24,726 bases of DNA from JAXFQS01 sp034178815 (GTDB lineage: Bacteria; Verrucomicrobiota; Kiritimatiellia; RFP12; DVOR01). The DNA lies in assembly GCA_034178815.1 (NCBI GenBank), contig JAXFQS010000108.1, positions 1-24,726 on the forward strand. Direction: 5' to 3'. Positions 15,435-23,630 of the stretch are shown here, one piece after another (position 1 is the first letter of the stretch; each line of letters begins with the position of its first letter). A program made the translations under genes and the position numbers. The notes beneath the pieces are model-generated. The model was given only the letters and a program-made list of their open reading frames with translations. It did not search any database and had not been told where the DNA came from.

Positions 15435-15463
15435 AGTATAAGGTAAACCGCGCGGCAAGTCAA
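15435..15463 (-). promoter_or_regulatory. Sigma70-type promoter of nusA-infB-rbfA-truB
   Basis: The - strand reads TTGACT (15458-15463), a 17-bp spacer, and TATACT (15435-15440), nearly consensus. Predicted start is near 15428, leaving a leader of about 96 nt. The -35 overlaps a CAAGCCAATA word (15461-15470) that is in phase with the neighbouring 23-bp array. Confidence 0.85.
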
Positions 15464-15585
15464 GCCAATACCATCCACCACCCGGGAAAATCCTTCCGCC
15501 CCGCTTCCTGCCAACCTTCCCCCTCCGAAGGTGCCCACCAGCCACTCCCGGAGATAGGCAAGAGCGGGGGCGGAAGGTTGATACG
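15461..15585. repeat. Intergenic 23-bp-period array (locus C, between divergent promoters)
   Basis: Six words in exact 23-bp phase: 15461 CAAGCCAATA, 15484 GGGAAAATCC, 15507 CCTGCCAACC, 15530 GGTGCCCACC, 15553 GATAGGCAAG and 15576 GGTTGATACG. The last two are the motif in the opposite orientation (CTTGCCTATC and CGTATCAACC on the - strand), so the array is roughly an inverted repeat. Its 13-bp spacers also match across the centre (TTCCGCCCCGCTT against AGCGGGGGCGGAA). It lies between the divergent nusA and lipoprotein promoters. Shares the 15-base word CGGGGGCGGAAGGTT with locus A. Confidence 0.6.
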
Positions 15586-15622
15586 AGCGAACCAAAAAGG
15601 CACCCGTCCGCCGATTTAGAAT

Positions 15623-15651
15623 TTGCCCTCCGCCGGGAAATCGGCTATACT
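15623..15651 (+). promoter_or_regulatory. Promoter of the DUF1080 lipoprotein gene
   Basis: TTGCCC (15623-15628), a 17-bp spacer and TATACT (15646-15651). The predicted start near 15658 gives a leader of about 50 nt to the ATG at 15709. Confidence 0.75.
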
Positions 15652-15664
15652 ACCTTCACCGTTT

Positions 15665-15687
15665 GGGCGGAGCCGTCTCTTCCGCCC
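15665..15687 (+). other. 5' leader hairpin
   Basis: GGGCGGA (15665-15671) pairs with TCCGCCC (15681-15687) across a 9-nt loop, in the leader of the lipoprotein gene and 9 bases before its AGGAG. It could stabilise the mRNA or affect translation; nothing ties it to a known riboswitch. Confidence 0.4.
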
Positions 15688-15708
15688 GACCATTTCAGGA
15701 GATTCGAC

Positions 15709-16737
15709 ATGAAGCAACTCACCTTCGGCCTCGCCGCCGCCCTTGGACTGACCCTCGTCGGCTGCCAGACCGCCACCGCTACCAAAGCCCCCGCCGAAAC
15801 CTTCGGCGACGGCGTTCTCGCCCGCTGGACGCTCGCCCTTCCCTACGAGTCGATGAACACCGGCTGGCTCGAAGTCCGCCAACTCCCCGACGGCAAATAC
15901 ACCTCCACCCTCCTCTGGCGCTGGGCCAGCCCCAACCCCCAGAATGACATTGTCTGCGACGGCAAGACCTTCACCCTCCGCGTCCGCCACGACTGGCCAA
16001 ACAAGGAGAAACCTGCCGACCAGCGCTACCACCTCATCACCGGCCGCCTCGACGGCGGCAATCAGGAATTCAAAGTCCCTGTCGTGGACGGAAACGGCCG
16101 GAAGATTGAAGACTTCGGCATCGTCAAAGCCATTGCCCTCACCCCGCCCGGACCCAAGCCCGACCTCTCCAAGGCGTGCAAGGGCCAGCCCGTTGATTTG
16201 CTCGCCGGCGGCCTTTCCGGCTGGACTCCTATGGGCACGGCTACCAACTGCTGGAGCGTCAAGGATGGTATCCTCTCCAATCGTGTGCCCAGAGACAAAG
16301 ACGGCAAGGTTATCGCCCACGGGGCCAATCTCAAGACCGTCCGCGCCGATTTCTTTGACTTCAACCTCAAGGGAGAAGTCCGCCTTCCGAAGGGTAGCAA
16401 CAGCGGCATCTACCTTCGCGGCATCTATGAAATCCAGATGATTGACTCCTTCGGCAAGCCGCTCGACTGCCATAATATGGGCGCCCTCTACGGACGAGTC
16501 ACCCCCTCCGTTGCGGCCGAGAAACCCGCCGGCGAGTGGCAGTCCATCGACATCACCCTCTACAAGCGCCATGTCACGGTCGTGCTCAACGGCAAGACCA
16601 TTATCGACAACGCGCCGGTCGCGGGCATTACCGGCGGTGCCCTCCAGCCCGACGAAACCATTCCCGGCCCGCTCTACCTCCAGGGCGACCATTCGGATGC
16701 CGACTACCGCAACCTGGTGCTGACGCCTCTGAAGTAG
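15709..16737 (+). CDS. DUF1080 (3-keto-disaccharide hydrolase family) lipoprotein
   Basis: A 342-residue protein with a lipoprotein signal: MKQLTFGL followed by a hydrophobic stretch and the lipobox LVGC with the lipidated Cys at residue 19. Residues about 30-145 form a first domain of extended strands (GRLDGGNQEFKVPV). Residues about 160-340 look like DUF1080: LLAGGLSGWTPMG, NCWSVKDGILSN, FNLKGEVRLPKGSNSGIYLRGIYEIQMIDSFG, GALYGRVTPS, WQSIDITLYKRHVTVVLNGKTIIDN and GPLYLQGDHSDADYRNLVL, in family order. Members are concanavalin-like folds linked to glycan breakdown, including 3-keto-sugar hydrolysis. It is probably an exported, membrane-anchored glycan-degrading protein. AGGAG lies seven bases before the ATG; promoter and terminator are both visible, so it is likely monocistronic. 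Confidence 0.9.
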   Translation: MKQLTFGLAAALGLTLVGCQTATATKAPAETFGDGVLARWTLALPYESMNTGWLEVRQLPDGKYTSTLLWRWASPNPQNDIVCDGKTFTLRVRHDWPNKEKPADQRYHLITGRLDGGNQEFKVPVVDGNGRKIEDFGIVKAIALTPPGPKPDLSKACKGQPVDLLAGGLSGWTPMGTATNCWSVKDGILSNRVPRDKDGKVIAHGANLKTVRADFFDFNLKGEVRLPKGSNSGIYLRGIYEIQMIDSFGKPLDCHNMGALYGRVTPSVAAEKPAGEWQSIDITLYKRHVTVVLNGKTIIDNAPVAGITGGALQPDETIPGPLYLQGDHSDADYRNLVLTPLK

Positions 16738-16759
16738 CCTCAGACCCATCCAGAATGCC

Positions 16760-16800
16760 AAGAACCTTCCGCGCTTCGGCACGGAAGGTTCTTACCTTTT
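16760..16800 (+). terminator. Intrinsic terminator of the DUF1080 gene
   Basis: A perfect 12-bp stem (AAGAACCTTCCG at 16760-16771, CGGAAGGTTCTT at 16782-16793). A CTTCGG sequence in the loop can form the very stable UUCG tetraloop with two extra pairs. The following tract is only TACCTTTT, so termination may be partial. It sits between convergent genes, and its 3' arm overlaps the first unit of array B. Confidence 0.65.
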
Positions 16801-16956
16801 CGGGCGACCGATATCAACCTCCCGCCCCAATGGGTATCAACCGATTCGACCCAGAGATGCCAACCATCGGACGCGGCAGATGCCAATCTTCCGCAAGGGC
16901 GGTGCCTCGCGCCCCGAGGGGGGAACGGCAACCTGTTAGGGGAACGGGCTCCTACG
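16787..16956. repeat. Intergenic 23-bp-period array (locus B, convergent gap)
   Basis: The clearest array: words at 16787 GGTTCTTACC, 16810 GATATCAACC, 16833 GGTATCAACC, 16856 GATGCCAACC, 16879 GATGCCAATC, 16901 GGTGCCTCGC, 16924 AACGGCAACC and 16947 GGCTCCTACG. Steps are 23 bp except one of 22. The 13-bp intervals are unrelated to one another. It fills the whole gap between the terminator and the stop codon of the superoxide dismutase gene, on whose mRNA it would form the 3' region (motif reading GGTTGGCATC). Function unknown. Confidence 0.65.
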
Positions 16957-17671
16957 CCTGCCGCGCCACGGCGCGTTCGAAGCGTTCGGAAATCCGGCGC
17001 CAATCGAGCAGGCTGGAGCAGAGCGTCGCGGCATAGTCGGCGCGGCGATTCTGCCAGTCGAGATAGTAGGCGTGCTCCCAGACATCGACCGTCGCCAAGG
17101 GGCAGAGCCCGGGCTCAATCAGAGGCGAATCGGCGTTGGAAGTAGCCCGGATTTCAACCTTCTCCCCGCGCGCGACCAGCCAAGCCCAACCGCTGCCGAA
17201 TTGCTTGACGGCGGCGTCTGCAAGGGCTTTAACAAGCACCTCGCGCGAGCCGAAATCACGCCCGATGGCGGCTTCGAGGCGTTCGGATGGATGGTTTCCG
17301 GCGGTGCCGACGGGGGCAAGCGACTCCCAGTAGAAGATATGGTTCCACAGTTGGGCGGCATTGTTGTAGAGGGGCGTGTTTCCGCACTGGCGGGCGGCGC
17401 GAATCAAAGCCGGAAGCGAGTCGGCTTCGGGCGCATTCCCGGCGGCGAGCAGTGCCTTGAGCGCGTTGGCGTAGGCGGCCTGATGCTTGCCGTAGTGGTA
17501 CTCGACGGTGCGGGCGGAGATATGTGGCGCGAGCGCATCGGGCGGGTAGGGAAGCGGGGGAATCGTAATCGGTTTCATAGGCATTCCTTTCTCCGCGTCG
17601 GACGCTCTGGCCGTGAGCGCGGCAATCGTGCCGATTCCTTGCAGCAGGAAGCGGCGTCTGGTTTCAGTCAT
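16952..17671 (-). CDS. Iron-type superoxide dismutase, possible Tat leader
   Basis: From the ATG at 17671 the protein has 239 residues. The catalytic body matches Fe-SOD: EYHYGKHQ (His59), NNAAQLWNHIFYW (Gln107, His111) and TVDVWEHAYY (Asp196, His200) supply the four metal ligands, and the Gln in AAQLWNH is the placement typical of the iron form. It converts superoxide to peroxide and oxygen. The first 30 residues contain TRRRFLLQG, a plausible twin-arginine motif, and a weak hydrophobic stretch, suggesting export. However, MKPITIPPLPYP (ATG at 17578) matches the normal start of cytoplasmic Fe-SODs and has AAAGGA six bases upstream, so a shorter cytoplasmic product is also possible. A strong promoter lies upstream. 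Confidence 0.93.
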   Translation of the reverse strand: MTETRRRFLLQGIGTIAALTARASDAEKGMPMKPITIPPLPYPPDALAPHISARTVEYHYGKHQAAYANALKALLAAGNAPEADSLPALIRAARQCGNTPLYNNAAQLWNHIFYWESLAPVGTAGNHPSERLEAAIGRDFGSREVLVKALADAAVKQFGSGWAWLVARGEKVEIRATSNADSPLIEPGLCPLATVDVWEHAYYLDWQNRRADYAATLCSSLLDWRRISERFERAVARQA

Positions 17672-17707
17672 AAACGGACATTCCTCAAGGATTGTAAGAG
17701 TGTCTCT

Positions 17708-17736
17708 ATTCTAGCGCAATGTCCGCTGGCTGTCAA
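17708..17736 (-). promoter_or_regulatory. Promoter of the superoxide dismutase gene
   Basis: The - strand reads TTGACA (17731-17736), a 17-bp spacer and TAGAAT (17708-17713), almost perfect sigma70 consensus. The start is predicted near 17701, so the ATG at 17671 has a leader of about 30 nt. The spacer contains CGGACATT, whose reverse complement AATGTCCG recurs in the leader just before the ATG, a possible operator pair. Confidence 0.85.
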
Positions 17737-18072
17737 CCGCCCTGTATCGGTGGCGGCGCCCTTCCCCGTAGGGTCAAATCAGCGGCAGGCCGAGGCGTCT
17801 TGAGAGCCGGGCGTGCCGTTTCCCAATTTTGGGCGGTTTGCTGAATCCGGTGTCGTGTCTGGGGCGGGCGCGACGGCGTGTGCCGCGGGGCAGGTTTCGG
17901 CCGCGCCTAGTCTCCTTCAACTTCAAGCAGGGGGAGGCGTGCGACGGCGGGCCGCATTCTCGACAATGGCCGACCGTCCAAGTCGCGGCTTCGCAATCCC
18001 CGTTCGCGGGGCGCGCCGCGTCCGATGTTCGGCATCCCCATCGTCGGTCAGCCGTCGACCGATCTCCTGCTC

Positions 18073-18177
18073 TGCCACCGATGGGGGTGGGCGCCGCTTG
18101 GAACAGGCGCGGCTATGTCGGCGGAGATTGTGCGGGCTGTTTGCCACCGATGGGGCTGGACGCCGCGTGGAACAGGG
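18073..18177 (+). repeat. 35-bp imperfect direct repeats
   Basis: A 35-bp sequence beginning TGCCACCGATGGGG and ending TGGAACAGG occurs at 18073-18107 and 18142-18176 with three mismatches, 69 bp apart. It lies immediately before the 84-bp repeat pair. Confidence 0.8.
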
Positions 18178-18179
18178 TT

Positions 18180-18356
18180 GGGCGGTCGAGAAGGGAAGGC
18201 GCGTCCAATCGGCGGGAATGGACGCGATTGATGGCTTCGTCCGCGGGGGAATCGTGCGCAGGAATGCGGCCGGGCGGTCGGGAATGGAAGGGCGCGTCCG
18301 ACCGGCGGGAATGGGCGCGATGGATGGCTTCGTCTGCGGGGGAATCGTGCGCAGGA
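18180..18356 (+). repeat. 84-bp imperfect tandem direct repeats
   Basis: Unit 1 (18180-18263) and unit 2 (18272-18356) align over their full length with about eight substitutions and one 1-bp insertion; both begin GGGCGGTCG and end GAATCGTGCGCAGGA. The substitutions show no preference for a codon position and the indel would break any frame crossing it, so I treat the repeat as non-coding. It may be a copy of a dispersed repeat family of this genome. Confidence 0.85.
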
Positions 18357-18473
18357 GCGGGGCGGAATGGTAGGTTGGAAGCGCCCCCTGTCGCAGGCAC
18401 CCCCCGCCCTCAGAGGTGGTTGCGACTCGCCGCGAAGCGGGCGCTTGGCCCGATGCGGCGGTGGGGAGGGGAA

Positions 18474-19196
18474 TCAGAAGTCGTTGGGGAATTCCTTGGA
18501 GGCGTTCTTGCCCGAGAATCGAACCATTTCGTTGGGGTTGCGAAGATCCATGGCAATGTCCTGCAGGAGTTGCACGGCGTCAATCTCGCTGATGGCGAAG
18601 AAGCCGGCTTCGGCGTTGAGGACACGCTCGGGCGAGCCCTTGCGGATGGCTCCGGCGAAGGCGTTGACGGCGAAGGCGGCGTTCTTGAACTTGAGGGCGG
18701 TGACGAATTTGTAGGGGGTGGGAACGGTGTCGCGGGAGAGTTCGAAGAGTTCTTTCTGGAGGGCGGGGCGGGAGGCGGTGCAGCAACCAACTTTCACGCA
18801 GGGTTTGGTGAAGCAGGGGTTCGACATAATGTAGACGAAGCCCGGGCCGAAGGCGAATTTGCGGCGCGGTACACGGTTGCGAATCTGCCCGAGGGGCGCG
18901 TCGGGGTTGTTGCGGTATTTGCCTTTGACCAGGTCGGAGGGGAGTTTGGCGTATTCGTCGCGCAGTTCTTGAAGGCCGAAGAGACCGCGGGCAATCTTGT
19001 AGAAGCGCGAGCGGGAGCCGTTCTGGGTCAGGTCGACGAAGAGTCGGGCGCTGAGGGTGACATCGGGCGCGAGAGATTTGGTCTTCCAAGAGCCTTCCGC
19101 CAGAATGACGGAGACCATCTGTTTGGCGGACATGGGGATGCGTTTCTTGAGCAAGACATCGTAGGCGGCGTCAAGCAGGTGTTTGGGCTTTTCCAT
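18474..19196 (-). CDS. HARE-HTH domain protein with a C-terminal T5orf172/GIY-YIG-like domain
   Basis: A 240-residue protein. Residues 1-75 (HLLDAAYDVLLKKRIPMSAKQMV, then SRFYKIARGLFGL) match the HARE-HTH winged-helix module found with restriction and DNA- or chromatin-modifying enzymes. Residues about 118-215 match the T5orf172/MUG113 branch of GIY-YIG nucleases: GFVYIMSNP, then VKVG in place of KIG, a PTPYKF segment, and EAGFFAISEIDAVQLL. By alignment from memory, the usual Arg of the first helix (Leu146 here), the His of the middle helix and the Glu before FF (Gly here) are not conserved, so activity may be lost or altered. AAGGAGAT lies eight bases before the ATG. The start overlaps the end of the upstream phosphatase/nuclease gene by 26 nt. 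Likely DNA-related; pathway unknown. Confidence 0.78.
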   Translation of the reverse strand: MEKPKHLLDAAYDVLLKKRIPMSAKQMVSVILAEGSWKTKSLAPDVTLSARLFVDLTQNGSRSRFYKIARGLFGLQELRDEYAKLPSDLVKGKYRNNPDAPLGQIRNRVPRRKFAFGPGFVYIMSNPCFTKPCVKVGCCTASRPALQKELFELSRDTVPTPYKFVTALKFKNAAFAVNAFAGAIRKGSPERVLNAEAGFFAISEIDAVQLLQDIAMDLRNPNEMVRFSGKNASKEFPNDF

Positions 19197-19956
19197 GTGG
19201 ATTATCTCCTTGATTTTGTGTTGTTTCAGGGGCGTCTGAAAGGGTAAAGTCGCACACCAGCGGCAGGTGGTCGGAGAGGCGCACGCGGGGCAGGCGCCGG
19301 CGCTGCAGGCGGAGTTCGGGAGAGTGGCAGACGAAGTCCAGTTCGCGCCGCGGATGCCAAGAGGGAAAGGTCGGGAGCGGGGGGCGGTTGGCGCTTTCGA
19401 GGTTCAACGCCTTGAGCAGCAACCGCGCTTCCCAAGGGCCGGAGAGAAAGTTGAAGTCGCCCGCCAAGATGCAGGGCTTGCGGCGCGCGCTGATAATGTC
19501 GTAGAGGTCGCAGAGTTGGCGTCGGCGTGCCCGCGTCCCGAGCGAGAGGTGGGCGGCGAAGATTTGGAGCGTCGGAGTCTCCACTTCGATCAGAAGACGC
19601 TTGAACCCGTGCCCCAGTTCGTGGTATCGTATGGCAACGGGGCGCTCGCGGGTGAGGATGGCGTTGGCCTGCGACTTGAGCACCGGGAAGCGGCGCAGAA
19701 GCGGCCGGCGGCCGTATTTGGAACGGCACGCCACATGCATCCGCAAGGCGCGCCCGAGGGCTCTGGCTTGCGAGCGGTGCCCCGTGCGGTACGAGCCGTT
19801 GTCGACTTCGCACAGCACCAACACATCCGCCTCCGCCAAGCGGTAGAAGCGCTCAAGTGTCGGATAGTGCCGCCGGCTCCCAGCCCAGAATCCTAGCCAC
19901 GCGAGCCGCCGCAGGTAGCCCGTGCCGTACTGGATGTTGTGGCAGACGACCCGCAT
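19171..19956 (-). CDS. Endonuclease/exonuclease/phosphatase (EEP) family protein
   Basis: A 261-residue EEP-fold protein from the ATG at 19956. Catalytic landmarks appear in order: HNIQYG (Asn7), VLVLCEVDN (Glu50, metal ligand), FAAHLSLG (His), ILAGDFNF (Asp/Asn), RELDFVC and LSDHLPLVCDF (Asp-His). Members cut phosphodiesters in DNA, RNA, lipids or nucleotides, so the substrate cannot be told from sequence alone; there is no signal peptide. The frame is open upstream, but AGGAGG lies about nine bases before this ATG and the ATG shares one base with the permease stop (TGATG), which marks the start. The 3' end runs 26 nt into the HARE-HTH gene. Confidence 0.87.
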   Translation of the reverse strand: MRVVCHNIQYGTGYLRRLAWLGFWAGSRRHYPTLERFYRLAEADVLVLCEVDNGSYRTGHRSQARALGRALRMHVACRSKYGRRPLLRRFPVLKSQANAILTRERPVAIRYHELGHGFKRLLIEVETPTLQIFAAHLSLGTRARRRQLCDLYDIISARRKPCILAGDFNFLSGPWEARLLLKALNLESANRPPLPTFPSWHPRRELDFVCHSPELRLQRRRLPRVRLSDHLPLVCDFTLSDAPETTQNQGDNPHGKAQTPA

Positions 19957-21058
19957 CAGCGCTGCCTCCTGAAGAGTTCCACCCCAGCCGCCAGAAAGAT
20001 GAGATCCGGTAGAAACGCCGCCAGCGCCGGGTTCATCGCCTCGCGCTTCGCCAGCATCATACAGAGCGTCACCGTCAGGTAGAAGGCGAAGAAGAGGCTG
20101 ATGGCGAAGATGATGCCCTTGGCGACACTTTGCCGCCCCGTCGCCACCCCGGCGGGAATCGCAATCAGAGTGATGACCAGACTCGCGAGCGGGAGCGCGA
20201 GTTTCTTCCAAAGTTCGTAGCGGATAGAGGCCTTTTCGCGCCCCGAAAGTTGCGGATTGGTCGTCAGGAAACGCACCAAATCGCGGCTGCTGCAGAACTC
20301 GCTGGCGCGTTTGTTCTGAAGGCTGAAGTCCTCGGGGCGCTCGTCGAGTTCGGGCAGGGAGAGCAATGTGGTCGTGCCGTCGGCGTGCCCGGGATTGGGG
20401 CTTGCGATGGGCGTGTTGAGTTCGTCGTAATGCTGCCAAGCGGGGGCGGAAAACCACCAGACACCGTCGAGAAAGTTAGCCTCCGCCGCCGTCAAGTCGC
20501 ACAACTTCGAGCCGTCCGGGCGGGAGAAGGAGAGTTTGACCCCTTTGAGGCGGCGGGGGGCATCGAGGTCAATCTCCGCGACCGACCAGGCCCTGTTGGC
20601 GCGGGGGTTGTTGAGGGCGGCGCAACTGAGCGTCCCGGCCGAGCGGCTCTTGAAACGGTGATGGCGGATGAGTTCGGCTTTCTCGCCTGCACGAGGGGCG
20701 TAGAACTCGTTGTTGGCGGCGCACAGGAGGCTCGCGAACAGGGCAAAGGCGAGTATGGGCCAGGTGATGGAGAGGAAACTCACGCCGTTGGCGCGCATTG
20801 CGGTAATCTCGCTGTTGCGGCAGAGTTGCCACATGGTGTAGAGCGTTGCGAGCATCAGGCAGGCCGGCAGGAGCCATTCAAGGTAGATGGCCACGCGCCC
20901 CGCCATAAAGTTGAGCACAAGGCTGGCTGGCGGTTTGGCGTCGATGATGCGCCCGGCGGAGTCGAGGGTGTCGAAGAGCATATAGGCACTCAGGAACCCC
21001 GTCAGGCAGTAGAGGAAGGGGAAGAGAAACTCGCGGAGGATGTAGCGCGGGAGTATGG

Positions 21059-21062
<4 letters not shown>
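19956..21062 (-). CDS. LptF/LptG family lipopolysaccharide export permease
   Basis: A 368-residue protein with the family layout: a short cytoplasmic start (ILPRYILREFLFPFL), three N-terminal membrane segments to about residue 120, a soluble periplasmic beta-rich region (about 125-275), and three C-terminal membrane segments (LALPLASLVITLIAIPAG, GIIFAISLFFAFYLTV, AFLPDLIFLAAGV). The RNSEITAMRANGVSF stretch is the coupling-helix signature by which LptF/LptG contact the ATPase LptB. The complex extracts lipopolysaccharide from the inner membrane. Bacteria outside the Proteobacteria may have one or both subunits, so F or G is not assigned. The start overlaps the htpG stop (ATGA); the stop overlaps the EEP gene start. 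Confidence 0.9.
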
Positions 21063-22957
<1,895 letters not shown>

Positions 22958-23017
22958 AGGAAAATCCTTTCTGGGGCCAATTCGGATAGGCACGGCCCAT
23001 AAAAAATAACACTTCTC

Positions 23018-23046
23018 ATTCTAGACGAACCCGTCCCAAAGGTAAA
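23018..23046 (-). promoter_or_regulatory. Promoter of the htpG transcription unit
   Basis: The - strand reads TTTACC (23041-23046), a 17-bp spacer and TAGAAT (23018-23023). Predicted start near 23011, giving a leader of about 54 nt that contains a GGGCC/GGCCC hairpin before the ribosome site. No CIRCE or sigma32-like heat-shock element was seen. Confidence 0.65.
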
Positions 23047-23510
23047 GAGAAAACCGCCCAGATGATTGAAAAATCGGAATCCGCTCCGTTTCGTTCCACC
23101 TTTGAGCCTGCTGCTACCCATTCAGCCGCGCCAGTCTTGACCGAGCGGCCTTCCGCGTCCGCCACCTGGCTACGCGGAAGACCGGCGCGCGCCAGTCGCC
23201 CGATTGCTTCCCGCCTGCCTTCTCGTGCCGAAGGCTGCCCACCATCCCCGGGGTGGATTGAGTCCTCGGACGGGGGCTGCTCTTCATCCCGCGCCCGCCC
23301 CGAGTCCTCCCATTACCTTACTATAGAGCCCGTCCACCGCCCCGCCGGCAACTGCCACGCGTTGTCGCGTCAACCGCCACCTGGAGGCCAGATTGTGCCG
23401 CCCCACCCCTTTGCGTCTGCCCGAATCGCCGCGGCGGAGATGCCCACCTTTTCCCCGCCGTGCCCCAGCCCGCAATCAAAACCCCTTGATTGGAGCGGGG
23501 GAACGATTAG
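23047..23510. other. Non-coding region with several hairpins
   Basis: No believable gene. Inverted repeats include CTTCCGCGT/ACGCGGAAG (23150-23158 and 23172-23180, perfect 9-bp arms), GCCTTC/GAAGGC (23217-23222 and 23230-23235), and CCCGCAATCAA pairing with TTGATTG plus GCGGG across 23470-23499. None is followed by a T-run. They may belong to structured RNA or to decayed repeats; I cannot assign them to a known class. Confidence 0.45.
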
Positions 23511-23562
23511 GGTGTGTACGATTGTAGGCAAACGGTATCCGATGCTACAAATCGTATGCACC
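23511..23562. other. Long imperfect inverted repeat upstream of the small-RNA promoter
   Basis: GGTGTGTACGATTGTAG (23511-23527) and CTACAAATCGTATGCACC (23545-23562) are reverse complements except for two adjacent mismatches and one extra base, around a 17-nt centre with its own CGG-TAT-CCG. It ends 33 bp before a consensus -35 box. It could be an operator for a dimeric regulator or a cruciform. The local DNA is more A/T-rich than the rest of the window. Confidence 0.6.
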
Positions 23563-23595
23563 TCAAAATTTCTTCCTGCCAAGCGAATTTTGTTG

Positions 23596-23624
23596 TTGAC
23601 AACGAAAGGTGCGTATAGTATTAT
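23596..23624 (+). promoter_or_regulatory. Consensus sigma70-type promoter of a putative small RNA
   Basis: TTGACA (23596-23601), a 17-bp spacer and TATTAT (23619-23624). The -35 box lies in a GTTGTTGACAAC near-palindrome. Predicted start is near 23631. No gene follows before the terminator at 23746-23784. Confidence 0.85.
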
Positions 23625-23630
23625 GCGCCT

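Larger units (their letters stand above)
17737..18473. other. Non-coding region between superoxide dismutase and HARE-HTH genes
   Basis: About 740 bp with no convincing gene. Long open frames cross it but have no family resemblance, no good ribosome sites and Arg/Ala/Gly-rich translations. It contains a small CCCCG/CGGGG hairpin with a TTCG loop (17998-18011) and two sets of direct repeats, listed separately. No terminator with a T-run was found after the HARE-HTH gene. Confidence 0.6.

Noticed and set aside
16838..16860. tRNA T-loop-like word (GGGTCGAATC on the - strand)
   Set aside because: No acceptor, D or anticodon arms can be built around it; it lies within the 23-bp array.
18073..18356. 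Possible CRISPR array
   Set aside because: Only two copies of each of two different repeats, imperfect and with no spacer-like regular intervals; no cas genes.
17813..18373. 186-codon + strand frame over the direct repeats
   Set aside because: Low-complexity translation, no ribosome site, and repeat differences that show no codon-position bias.
17829..19247. Long + strand frame of 472 codons
   Set aside because: Most of it is antisense to the well-supported HARE-HTH gene, and the rest is repeat-derived with no family resemblance.
19957..20457. Upstream extension of the EEP-family frame
   Set aside because: It overlaps the permease gene; the TGATG junction and AGGAGG site mark the start at 19956.
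22958..22993. HtpG extension to an upstream GTG
   Set aside because: The added residues are not family-like and the ATG at 22957 has a good ribosome site.
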